From an uncultured Collinsella sp. (GTDB lineage: Bacteria; Actinomycetota; Coriobacteriia; Coriobacteriales; Coriobacteriaceae): DNA of 23,405 bases. The stretch lies in assembly GCA_900554495.1 (NCBI GenBank), contig USHR01000006.1, positions 1 through 23,405 of the forward strand, read 5' to 3'. Positions 7,809 to 15,816 of the stretch are shown here, one piece after another (the stretch's first letter is position 1; the number at the start of each line of letters is the position of its first letter). The notes under the pieces were generated by a model. That model did no database searches and was not told where the DNA came from. It was given only the letters and a program-made list of their open reading frames with translations. The position numbers and the translations under genes are program-made.

Positions 7809-7822
7809 CGAACATCTGTGCG
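7809..7822. promoter_or_regulatory. LexA/SOS box upstream of uvrA
   Basis: CGAAC (7809-7813), four bases, then GTGCG (7818-7822) matches the CGAAC-N4-GTTCG box of Gram-positive and actinobacterial LexA with one mismatch. It lies 61 bases before the uvrA start. A possible -10, TAAACT (7835-7840), is 12 bases downstream, so LexA bound here would cover the -35 region. uvrA is a classical SOS gene, which supports the call. The rest of the 259-base divergent region 7625-7883 holds the mrp promoter and no gene that I can support. Confidence 0.6.
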
Positions 7823-7883
7823 CGTCGAGTGCGCTAAACTCATCGTCAGTGTGATTTGAAGTTGTAGGAGGCAAGGAGCTTCC

Positions 7884-10763
7884 ATGTCTGATTCTTCTAT
7901 CGTTATTCGCGGCGCGCGCGAGCATAACCTGCGCGATATCGATGTTTCCATTCCGCGTGACCAGCTCGTGGTCATAACCGGTCTTTCCGGATCGGGCAAG
8001 AGCTCACTGGCGTTCGATACCATCTATGCCGAGGGCCAGCGCCGTTACGTCGAGAGCCTTTCGAGCTATGCGCGTCAGTTTTTGGGCCAGATGGACAAGC
8101 CCGATCTGGACTCGATTGACGGCCTGTCGCCGGCTGTTTCGATCGATCAGAAGACGACGTCCAAAAACCCACGCTCGACGGTGGGCACCGTAACCGAGAT
8201 TTACGACTATCTGCGTCTGCTGTTTGCTCGCGTGGGAACGCCGCACTGTCCTGAGTGCGGTCGTGTCATTGAGCGTCAGACGACCGATCAGGTCGCCGAT
8301 AAGGTGCTGGCGGCGGGGGAGGGCCGTCGCGCGTTTGTGTTGGCGCCGGTGGTTCGTGGACGCAAGGGCGAATATGCCAAGCTGTTTGAGGACCTGCGTG
8401 CGGAGGGCTTTAGCCGTGTGCGCGTCGACGGCGAGGTGCGCTCGCTTGACGACCCTATCGACCTGGACAAGAAGTTCAAACACGACATTGAGGTCGTGGT
8501 CGACCGTATCGTGATTCGAGAGAACTCCCTGGGTCGCATTGCCGAGTCCGTCGAGCAGGCGACGGCACTGGCGCGCGGTAACGTGAACGTGTACATGCTG
8601 CCCGACCGCGACGCTCCCGAGGGAACCGAGGGCGAGCTGCTGGAGTATTCGCTGGCACTGGCTTGCCCGGAGCACGGGCATTCCATCGACGACCTGCAGC
8701 CGCGCGATTTCTCGTTCAACGCGCCCTATGGTGCATGTCCCGAGTGCGATGGCCTGGGCTTTAAAAAGACAGTCGATGCCGAGGCGCTGATTGAAGACCC
8801 CTCAAAGTCGATTGCCGACGGAGTCTTTGGCAGCCTGTTCGGCAATTCCAACTATTATCCGCAGATCTTTGCCGCGGTCTGCAAACACTTTAAGGTGAGT
8901 GCCGATACGCCATGGAAGGACCTGCCCCCGCGGGTGCGTCGTGCGTTTTTGGATGGCATGGGCGACACGAAGATTTCGGTCGACTATCAAAAGCTCGATG
9001 GGCGTCGCAGCCAGTGGGACACTAAGTTCTCGGGTGTGCGCAACATCCTGTACGAGCGCTACAACGAGACGACGAACGAGAACACCAGGGCTCGCTTGGA
9101 GAAATACATTCGCGAAGAGCCATGCTCGAGCTGTCACGGTGCTCGCCTGCGTCCCGAGATGCTTGCCGTCACCGTGGGCGGCAAGTCCATTTACGATGTC
9201 TGCTGCCTGTCGTGTCGCGAGTCGCTCGAGTTTTTTGAGGGCCTGGAGCTTACCGAGCGTCAGCAGTTTATCGGCGGGCGCATCGTCAAGGAAATCCTGG
9301 AGCGCCTGCGTTTTCTGGTCGATGTCGGACTCGACTATCTGACGCTCGATCGCGCCTCGGCGACGCTTTCCGGTGGTGAGGCCCAGCGCATTCGCCTCGC
9401 AACGCAGATCGGCGCCGGCCTCATGGGTGTTCTGTACATTCTGGACGAGCCGTCGATCGGCCTTCACCAACGCGATAACGAGCGCCTGATCAAGACGCTC
9501 GAGCGCTTGCGCGATATCGGTAATACCGTTATCGTCGTCGAGCACGACGAAGATACGATTCGCGCTGCCGACTACGTGATCGATATGGGTCCCGGCGCGG
9601 GCGTTAACGGCGGACACGTGGTCGCCGCGGGAACGCCTGCCGATATCATGGCGTGCCCCGATTCCATGACGGGTGCTTATTTGACCGGCAAGCGGATGAT
9701 TCGCGTGCCCGATGAGCGCCGCAAGCCCGGCCGCGGCTGTCTTAAGATCACGGGTGCCCGCGCTAACAACCTCAAAAACGTTACCGCCAAGATTGAGTTC
9801 GGTACGCTCACAGTCGTTACCGGTGTTTCGGGATCGGGCAAGAGCTCCCTGGTCACCGATACGATTGCGCCCGCGCTTACGAATGCCATCCATCGTTCGA
9901 CGCGTCCCGTGGGGCCGTACAAGAAGATTGAGGGTATCGAGTGCATCGATAAGGTAATCGATATCGACCAGTCACCGATCGGTCGCACGCCGCGCTCGAA
10001 CCCTGCGACCTATATTGGCCTGTGGGATGATCTGCGTGCGCTATTTGCAAGCACGCCTGAGTCGAAGGCGCGCGGCTACTCGCCGGGACGTTTCTCCTTT
10101 AACGTAAGTGGCGGTCGCTGCGAGGCGTGCAAGGGCGATGGCCAGATCAAGATCGAGATGCACTTCCTTCCCGATATCTATGTCCCCTGTGAGGTATGTG
10201 GCGGCAAGCGTTATAACCGCGAGACACTCGAGGTTACCTACCGCGGCAAGACGATCTCGGACGTGCTCGACATGAGTGTCACCGAAGCACTGGCTTTCTT
10301 TGGGAATATCCCGCAGATTAAGCGCAAACTGCAGACCCTATATGACGTGGGTCTGGGCTACGTGAGCTTAGGCCAGCCCGCTACGACGCTTTCGGGCGGC
10401 GAGGCGCAGCGCGTGAAGCTCGCCAAGGAGCTTCATCGCCGTCAGACAGGTAAGACGTTCTACATTTTGGACGAGCCTACAACCGGCCTTCATTTTGAGG
10501 ATGTTCGCCAGCTGCTCGACGTTTTGCAGCGCCTGGTCGATGCGGGCAACACGGTTCTGGTGATCGAGCACAACCTTGATGTCATCAAGGTCGCCGACCG
10601 CCTGATCGATATGGGTCCCGAGGGCGGCAATGGCGGCGGAACCGTCGTGGTCTCAGGCACGCCGGAGCAAGTCGCGGCATGTTCGCAGAGCTACACGGGC
10701 AAGTTCTTGGCGCCGCTGCTCAAGCGTGACCGTGAGCGTCAGGCGCAGCTCGACGCACAGTAA
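7884..10763 (+). CDS. uvrA: Excinuclease ABC subunit A
   Basis: Damage-recognition ATPase of nucleotide excision repair; the dimer scans DNA and loads UvrB. The 959-residue protein has two ABC modules: Walker A GLSGSGKS (33-40) and GVSGSGKS (647-654), with signature sequences LSGGEAQR at about 495 and 836. Zinc-binding cysteines are present in the first half (CPECG at 122-126, CPEH at 261, CPEC at 285) and in the essential second module C746, C749, C769, C772. The last 15 or so residues are charged and Gln-rich. ATG 7884 has AAGGAG (7873-7878) at 5 bases and AGGAGG (7866-7871) further up. A LexA-like box upstream suggests SOS induction. A hairpin follows the stop. Confidence 0.98.
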   Translation: MSDSSIVIRGAREHNLRDIDVSIPRDQLVVITGLSGSGKSSLAFDTIYAEGQRRYVESLSSYARQFLGQMDKPDLDSIDGLSPAVSIDQKTTSKNPRSTVGTVTEIYDYLRLLFARVGTPHCPECGRVIERQTTDQVADKVLAAGEGRRAFVLAPVVRGRKGEYAKLFEDLRAEGFSRVRVDGEVRSLDDPIDLDKKFKHDIEVVVDRIVIRENSLGRIAESVEQATALARGNVNVYMLPDRDAPEGTEGELLEYSLALACPEHGHSIDDLQPRDFSFNAPYGACPECDGLGFKKTVDAEALIEDPSKSIADGVFGSLFGNSNYYPQIFAAVCKHFKVSADTPWKDLPPRVRRAFLDGMGDTKISVDYQKLDGRRSQWDTKFSGVRNILYERYNETTNENTRARLEKYIREEPCSSCHGARLRPEMLAVTVGGKSIYDVCCLSCRESLEFFEGLELTERQQFIGGRIVKEILERLRFLVDVGLDYLTLDRASATLSGGEAQRIRLATQIGAGLMGVLYILDEPSIGLHQRDNERLIKTLERLRDIGNTVIVVEHDEDTIRAADYVIDMGPGAGVNGGHVVAAGTPADIMACPDSMTGAYLTGKRMIRVPDERRKPGRGCLKITGARANNLKNVTAKIEFGTLTVVTGVSGSGKSSLVTDTIAPALTNAIHRSTRPVGPYKKIEGIECIDKVIDIDQSPIGRTPRSNPATYIGLWDDLRALFASTPESKARGYSPGRFSFNVSGGRCEACKGDGQIKIEMHFLPDIYVPCEVCGGKRYNRETLEVTYRGKTISDVLDMSVTEALAFFGNIPQIKRKLQTLYDVGLGYVSLGQPATTLSGGEAQRVKLAKELHRRQTGKTFYILDEPTTGLHFEDVRQLLDVLQRLVDAGNTVLVIEHNLDVIKVADRLIDMGPEGGNGGGTVVVSGTPEQVAACSQSYTGKFLAPLLKRDRERQAQLDAQ

Positions 10764-10780
10764 AGAGACGTTGTAGTACC

Positions 10781-10817
10781 GAAGCGCCACCGATTCCTTC
10801 TGATTCGGTGGCGCTTC
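10781..10817 (+). terminator. Hairpin terminator after uvrA
   Basis: GAAGCGCCACCGA (10781-10793) pairs perfectly with TCGGTGGCGCTTC (10805-10817), a 13-bp stem with an 11-base loop starting 17 bases after the uvrA stop. No T-tract follows, so it may work with Rho or protect the 3' end. Confidence 0.65.
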
Positions 10818-10853
10818 TGTGTGTCGAGATGGCATATGCGGCGGAATTGGCCC

Positions 10854-10859
10854 TATACT
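10854..10859 (+). promoter_or_regulatory. Possible -10 element for the ybaK-murJ-uvrC group
   Basis: TATACT (10854-10859) lies 37 bases before the start of the deacylase gene, downstream of the uvrA hairpin. It is the same hexamer as seen before uvrB. No convincing -35 is visible. Confidence 0.35.
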
Positions 10860-10896
10860 TAATCCTTGCGTCGCTCTGCGAGGGAAAGGATGTGCC

Positions 10897-11397
10897 ATGG
10901 CAAAGGCTGTTAAGACGCCAAAAACCAATGCGATGCGCGAGCTGGAAAGCGCCGGCATCTCCTATGTTCTCCATACGTACGAAGACGATGGCGATGAATC
11001 GTCAGGTCTGGGCGTCGCGATTTCCGAGCAGCTTGGCGAGGAGCCCGGTCAGGGATTTAAGACCCTGGTCTGCACGACGCCGTCCAACGACCATGTCGTG
11101 TGCTGCGTTCCCGTTGCCGACGAGCTCGACCTCAAGGCCGCCGCGCGCGCCGCAGGCGAAAAGTCGCTGACCATGATGCATGTCAAAGATTTGCTTGCCG
11201 CGACGGGGTATGTCCGCGGCGGTTGCAGCCCGGTCGGTATGAAAAAGCGCTTCCGGACGCTGATCGATGAGACATGCGTCCTTTGGGATACCATTTTTAT
11301 CTCGGGTGGCAAGCGCGGCTATCAGCTTGAGCTTGCTCCCGATGACTTAGTTGCATTTTGCGGGGCGACAGTTGCCCCGATCACGAGAGAGGACTGA
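10897..11397 (+). CDS. ybaK: Cys-tRNA(Pro)/Cys-tRNA(Cys) deacylase, YbaK family
   Basis: Hydrolyses mischarged Cys-tRNA(Pro) in trans and so protects translation fidelity. The 166-residue protein has the YbaK/ProX-insertion fold signatures: the conserved lysine in GFKTLV (K55) and the GGCSPVG loop (108-114) that holds the substrate. Length is typical (about 155-165). The open frame reaches up to 10819, but ATG 10897 has AAGGA (10886-10890) at 6 bases and begins the family N-terminus (MAKAVKTPKTNAM). It ends 3 bases before murJ, so both are probably on one mRNA. Confidence 0.92.
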   Translation: MAKAVKTPKTNAMRELESAGISYVLHTYEDDGDESSGLGVAISEQLGEEPGQGFKTLVCTTPSNDHVVCCVPVADELDLKAAARAAGEKSLTMMHVKDLLAATGYVRGGCSPVGMKKRFRTLIDETCVLWDTIFISGGKRGYQLELAPDDLVAFCGATVAPITRED

Positions 11398-11400
11398 GCG

Positions 11401-13704
11401 ATGCCGCAGGAAGAATCAAAGCGCGGAGCTCACTTTGCAAAAGGGTCGGCTCCTCAGACGCCCGCGCCCGAGGCCGCTTCGTTCGATAACGAGATTCGAA
11501 ACGCCTGGTCCGCTGCCGCTGACCCGGGCGAGACGGCCGTGTACTTGCGTGCCGCCGGTGCCGGCACGGCGCTTCCCCGTACGGTTCTTTCTTCGACTCG
11601 TCCCGATGAGACGGCGGTCTTTTTGGCCGCCGCTCAATCGAGCGCCAGCGTGACGCCGGTCGTCTCCGAGGCTCCTCGTGTGCTGCGTCCCGATGAGACG
11701 GCGGTGTTTTTGATGGCAGCTCAGGGAAAGAGCACGCCGCAGAGCACTCCTGCCGCTCGTTCCTCCAAGCCCGCGGCTCATGATGATGACGAGCCGCTTC
11801 TTTCGGATGACGAATGGTCGCCGCTTGGTTCGACCGATCCCGTCGAGGGCGTGGCCATCGACGGTGATGATGACTGGGACCCTCTGTCGTTTTCTGCCCG
11901 AACCGTCGCCGCCAAAGAAGTTGACACGGTGTTTGGCGACCATGCCATATTCGATGATGATGCCGTATCCGGTAACAACATGCCGAACAGCGATGACGCC
12001 GCACCTGCTGATGACGCCGTTTTGGTTGACGATCCCTTTGCGATGACCGGCTCCTTTGCCGTCGTGGACGATTTGCCGCCACAAGATGAGGTTCATGAGG
12101 ACTCTCAGGACGACGTAGACGATATGGGTTCGTCGGACTACTCCACGGTTGGTCGTTCTGCTGGCCTCATGACCGTGCTGACCATCGTGTCGCGCGTCAC
12201 CGGGTTTATCCGCACGTGGGCCATGGCGGCCGCCATCGGCATGTCGCTGCTCTCGTCCTCCTATCAGGTTGCCAACAACCTGCCCAACATGCTTTACGAA
12301 CTCGTGATGGGCGGCATGCTCGTTACGGCGTTTTTGCCGGTGTATATGGGTGTGAGGCGCGAGCAGGGCCGCGAGGCATCGAACGAGTATGTCGGTAACC
12401 TGCTCGGTATTCTGCTTCTGCTGCTGGGCGGTATCTCGCTGCTGGGCACCGTGTTTGCTCCCGGCTTTATTTGGACGCAGTCGTTCCTTTCGGGCGATGG
12501 CGGCAGCATGGATATCGCTGCGTTCATGTTCCGCTTTTTTGCTATCCAAATTCTGTTTTATGGCTTGGGTTCGGTGTTCTCGGGCGTTCTCAACGCACAC
12601 CGCGACTACTTCTGGTCGACGTTTGCCCCGGTTCTCAACAATGTTATCGTCATCGCCAGCTTTATGGGCTTTGCTCCTGTGTCTGCACAATTTGGCGGGC
12701 AGGCCGGTATTATCTTGATCGCAGCTGGTACGACTCTCGGCGTCTTTGTCCAGATGGCCTGCCAGATTCCCGCGCTTGGCAAGCATGGCGTGCATCCTCA
12801 TATCCATATCGACTTTAAGGATCCCGCGCTGCGACAGACGATCGCGCTTGGTATCCCGACGCTGCTCGCCACGGTGTGCATGTTTGTCTCGACCTCCATT
12901 ACCAATGCCGCCGCGCTGGTGGTGCAGCCCGAGACCGGCCCTTCCGTTATCGCATATGCGCGCCTGTGGTACACATTGCCCTATGCGCTGATCGCCGCCT
13001 CGCTTTCGACGGCACTCTATACCGAACTCTCTCACGATGCGCAGGAGAAGGATTACGACAGCGTCCGCACGGGTATTTCGCGCGGTGTCGCCCAGATGCT
13101 CTTCTTCCTGATTCCGTTTGCGATGTATCTGATTGTCTTCGCCCGTCCGCTCAACATGATCTACTGCGCCGGCAAGTTCGATGAATCCGGTGTGGCGCTG
13201 GTGTCGGAGTTCCTTATCTATCTGGCGCTTTCCCTGCCGCTCTACGGCGTGGTCGTGCTGATGCAGAAGAGCTTCTCGGCCCTGCTCGATATGAAACCTT
13301 ATAGCCGCTATTGCCTGTACTCCGCTATCGGCCAGGCCGGTTCGGTGCTGCTGTTTGGCGTGGTGCTGGGCTACGGTATGCCGGCAATTGCGCTTTCGTA
13401 CGTCGTTGACTACGTGGTCTTGGTCGGATGCTCACTGTGGTGGCTGCGCCGTCGTCTGCATGGCCTTCAGGTCAAGTCTATCCTGCACGGCGGTTTCTTC
13501 GGCCTATTGTTCGGTGGCTTGGGCGCTGCCGCGGGCGCCGGCGTCATGTGGGCACTTGAGCACTTTGTCGGACTGCTTGGCAGCTCGATCCTCATTACCC
13601 TGGGCTACGTTTGTGTTGCAGGCGTCGTCTCGCTCGCCGTGACTTTTGGCCTTGCCTTCGTCTTTAAGATGCCCGAGGTCTCGGCGCTGCTTCGTCGCAA
13701 GTAG
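11401..13704 (+). CDS. murJ: MurJ/MviN lipid II flippase with a long acidic N-terminal extension
   Basis: The C-terminal part (about residues 253-767) is a MurJ-type multi-spanning membrane protein that moves lipid II across the membrane for peptidoglycan synthesis. The first helix has SRVTGFIRTWAMAAAIG (264-280), as in MurJ of many bacteria, and a PNMLYEL segment follows. Many further hydrophobic helices are seen, consistent with the 14 of the family. The first ~250 residues are unusual: no membrane segment, disordered character and strong enrichment in Asp (about 126-245). Three repeats around ETAV[FY]L are centred on T45, T71 and T100. ATG 11401 has GAGAGGA 7-10 bases upstream. The stop is directly followed by the uvrC start. 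Confidence 0.93.
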   Translation: MPQEESKRGAHFAKGSAPQTPAPEAASFDNEIRNAWSAAADPGETAVYLRAAGAGTALPRTVLSSTRPDETAVFLAAAQSSASVTPVVSEAPRVLRPDETAVFLMAAQGKSTPQSTPAARSSKPAAHDDDEPLLSDDEWSPLGSTDPVEGVAIDGDDDWDPLSFSARTVAAKEVDTVFGDHAIFDDDAVSGNNMPNSDDAAPADDAVLVDDPFAMTGSFAVVDDLPPQDEVHEDSQDDVDDMGSSDYSTVGRSAGLMTVLTIVSRVTGFIRTWAMAAAIGMSLLSSSYQVANNLPNMLYELVMGGMLVTAFLPVYMGVRREQGREASNEYVGNLLGILLLLLGGISLLGTVFAPGFIWTQSFLSGDGGSMDIAAFMFRFFAIQILFYGLGSVFSGVLNAHRDYFWSTFAPVLNNVIVIASFMGFAPVSAQFGGQAGIILIAAGTTLGVFVQMACQIPALGKHGVHPHIHIDFKDPALRQTIALGIPTLLATVCMFVSTSITNAAALVVQPETGPSVIAYARLWYTLPYALIAASLSTALYTELSHDAQEKDYDSVRTGISRGVAQMLFFLIPFAMYLIVFARPLNMIYCAGKFDESGVALVSEFLIYLALSLPLYGVVVLMQKSFSALLDMKPYSRYCLYSAIGQAGSVLLFGVVLGYGMPAIALSYVVDYVVLVGCSLWWLRRRLHGLQVKSILHGGFFGLLFGGLGAAAGAGVMWALEHFVGLLGSSILITLGYVCVAGVVSLAVTFGLAFVFKMPEVSALLRRK
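11521..11712 (+). repeat. Three ETAV[FY]L repeats coding for the MurJ extension
   Basis: Copies are at 11521-11547 (DPGETAVYL), 11599-11625 (RPDETAVFL) and 11686-11712 (RPDETAVFL). The second and third copies continue as AAAQ and MAAQ and are nearly identical at the DNA level, which suggests recent duplication or tight selection. The spacing between T45, T71 and T100 is 26 and 29 residues. Confidence 0.8.
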
Positions 13705-15651
13705 GTGCGCGTGGCAGGTCACGACAACATTCCAACACTTGCCGAGCAGGTTTCGCGCGTTCCCACGCAACCCGGCTGCTACCTTTGGAAAGATGCCAAG
13801 GGCGATGTCATCTATGTGGGCAAGGCAAAAAACTTGCGTGCCCGTATGCGTCAATACGTGACGCTGCAGGACGAGCGTCAAAAGATCCCGCTCATGATGC
13901 AGCTGGTGGCGAGCTTCGACTATATCGTGGTGGAGACCGAGCACGAGGCATTGGTGCTCGAGCGCAATCTGATCGGCCAGTACCATCCGTACTTCAACGT
14001 CGACCTTAAGGACGATAAGAGCTATCCCTTTATCGCCATTACTAAGAGCGACTTGTTTCCGGCTATTAAATACACGCGAGAGCGTCATAAACCGGGAACG
14101 CGCTATTTTGGCCCCTATACCGATAGCCGCGCGGCGCGTGAGACCATCGATACGCTACGCAAGGTTATTCCTATTTGCTCGGCATCCTGTGCGGAATGGC
14201 GCCGCTGCCGCCGCATCGTCGAATCTCATAAGGGCGAAGAAGACATCGTCAATATGATTTGCGCGCAAAACGGGCGTCCCTGCTTTGACTACCATGTCGG
14301 GCGCGGGCCGGGCGCATGTGTCGGCGCGATTTCCCCTGCCGACTATGCCAAGAACGTCAAGCGTGTCGAACGTTTCTTGTCGGGCCATCGCAAGGATGTC
14401 GTCGACGAGCTTACGTCCGAGATGACGGAGGCAGCCGAGACACTCGATTTTGAGCGTGCGGCGCGCGTCAAGCGTCGTCTGGAAGTCATTAGGGGCTTGG
14501 ACGATCGCCAACAGGTCGTTTTTCCATCAAGCGTCGATATCGACGTCATCGGCTTCTATCGCGAAGAGACTATCTCTGCCGCCTGTGTCTTTGTCGTTCG
14601 CGAGGGCCGAACGGTTCGAACTTGTGAGTTCATCCTCGATAAAGGCCTGGATGTCGACGAGGAAGAGCTTCAATCGGGCTTTCTTAAGCGCTATTACGAC
14701 GAGACGGCTGATATTCCAGCCGAGATCAATCTCTCTGTCGAGCTTGAGGATGCCGAAGCATTGGGGGAGTGGCTTGCGGGCAAGCGCGAACGCTCTTGCC
14801 ATCTCCATAGGCCGCAGCGCGGCGAAAAGCACCGCCTGCTCGATATGGCTTCCAAAAATGCACGCCATGCCCTCATGCGCTACATGATGCGCACGGGATA
14901 TGCTGACGATCGCACCAATCGGGCGCTCCTGGAGCTCGAAAGCGCGCTTGCGCTGCCTGCACCGCCGTTGCGTATCGAGTGCTTCGATATCTCGACGTTG
15001 CACGGCACCTTTACCGTCGCTTCGATGGTGGTATTTACCAACGGTCGTGCCGACAAGGGCCAGTATCGTCGCTTTAAAATTCAGGCCGAATTGGACGAGG
15101 CGAACGACTTCGTATCGATGTCCGAGGTTCTGGGGCGTCGCTATGCTCCCGAGCGCATGGCGGACGAGCGCTTTGGCTCGCGCCCCGATTTGCTCGTTGT
15201 CGATGGCGGCAAGCCGCAATTGACCGCTGCAATTAAGCAACTTGAGGCGCTCGGCCTCGATATACCAGTCTGTGGCTTGGCAAAGGCCGATGAGGAGGTT
15301 TTCGTGCCGTGGGACGAGACTCCCGTCGTGCTACCGACCGGCTCCGCTTCGCTTTATCTGATCAAGCAGGTTCGCGATGAATCCCACCGATTTGCGATTA
15401 CGTTCCACCGCGAGTTGCGCGATAAGGCTATGACGGTTTCGGTGCTTGACGACGTTCCGGGCGTGGGACCCACTAGAAAACGTGCCATCATGCGCCATTT
15501 TGGCTCGATGAAGCGCTTGCGCGCGGCCAGCGAGCAGGAGATTGCAGAAGTTCGAGGCGTTCCGGCCGATGTCGCCAAAGCGGTCCACGAGGCACTTGTC
15601 GTATGGAATGCCGAGCGCGCCCAGGCATCGGCCAGCCGTTCCGAAAACTAA
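13705..15651 (+). CDS. uvrC: Excinuclease ABC subunit C with an atypical cysteine region
   Basis: Endonuclease that makes both cuts around UvrB-marked DNA damage. The N-terminal GIY-YIG domain (about 20-100; CYLW at 25-28, IYVGKAKNLRARM at 36-48) makes the 3' incision. The UVR domain (about 230-265) binds UvrB. The RNase-H-like domain (IECFDISTLHG, LLVVDGGKPQL, SHRFAITFHR) makes the 5' incision, and a C-terminal helix-hairpin-helix pair (VPGVGPTRKRAIMRHFGS) binds DNA. The Fe-S-type cysteine cluster differs from the usual pattern: the third cysteine is Gly201, and an insertion with extra cysteines lies before it. The start is GTG 13705, touching the murJ stop; GTG 13711 is an alternative. Neither has a strong ribosome-binding site, so coupling to murJ is likely. 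Confidence 0.95.
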   Translation: MRVAGHDNIPTLAEQVSRVPTQPGCYLWKDAKGDVIYVGKAKNLRARMRQYVTLQDERQKIPLMMQLVASFDYIVVETEHEALVLERNLIGQYHPYFNVDLKDDKSYPFIAITKSDLFPAIKYTRERHKPGTRYFGPYTDSRAARETIDTLRKVIPICSASCAEWRRCRRIVESHKGEEDIVNMICAQNGRPCFDYHVGRGPGACVGAISPADYAKNVKRVERFLSGHRKDVVDELTSEMTEAAETLDFERAARVKRRLEVIRGLDDRQQVVFPSSVDIDVIGFYREETISAACVFVVREGRTVRTCEFILDKGLDVDEEELQSGFLKRYYDETADIPAEINLSVELEDAEALGEWLAGKRERSCHLHRPQRGEKHRLLDMASKNARHALMRYMMRTGYADDRTNRALLELESALALPAPPLRIECFDISTLHGTFTVASMVVFTNGRADKGQYRRFKIQAELDEANDFVSMSEVLGRRYAPERMADERFGSRPDLLVVDGGKPQLTAAIKQLEALGLDIPVCGLAKADEEVFVPWDETPVVLPTGSASLYLIKQVRDESHRFAITFHRELRDKAMTVSVLDDVPGVGPTRKRAIMRHFGSMKRLRAASEQEIAEVRGVPADVAKAVHEALVVWNAERAQASASRSEN

Positions 15652-15743
15652 ACGCGCTTCTAAACAACTGGTATACATGATTTGCCGATTTTCAATCATT
15701 TATTTCGCGGCGATTACCTACTGATTTCGGGTTTTATTAACGC

Positions 15744-15755
15744 TAAAACGTTTGA
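15744..15755. promoter_or_regulatory. Near-palindrome with central CG, possible LacI-family operator
   Basis: TAAAACGTTTGA (15744-15755) contains the perfect 8-base palindrome AAACGTTT (15746-15753) and overlaps the -35-like TTGACT (15752-15757). LacI-family operators are typically palindromes centred on CG, but no regulator gene is in the window. Confidence 0.25.
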
Positions 15756-15816
15756 CTAGCCATGGTGAATAACCCTGCTATCCTGCGGGTTGACGAAGAC
15801 TGATATCTCACCTCGT

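Noticed and set aside
8802..9893. Minus-strand open frame of 363 codons opposite uvrA
   Set aside because: Covers the ABC motifs of uvrA in reverse; no independent coding evidence.
11416..13035. Minus-strand open frame of 539 codons opposite murJ
   Set aside because: Arg/His/Gln-rich shadow translation; the plus strand codes for the clear MurJ core and its repeats.
15752..15784. Promoter TTGACT with TATCCT
   Set aside because: The spacer is 21 bases, too long for a sigma-A promoter, although TGC before TATCCT could make an extended -10.
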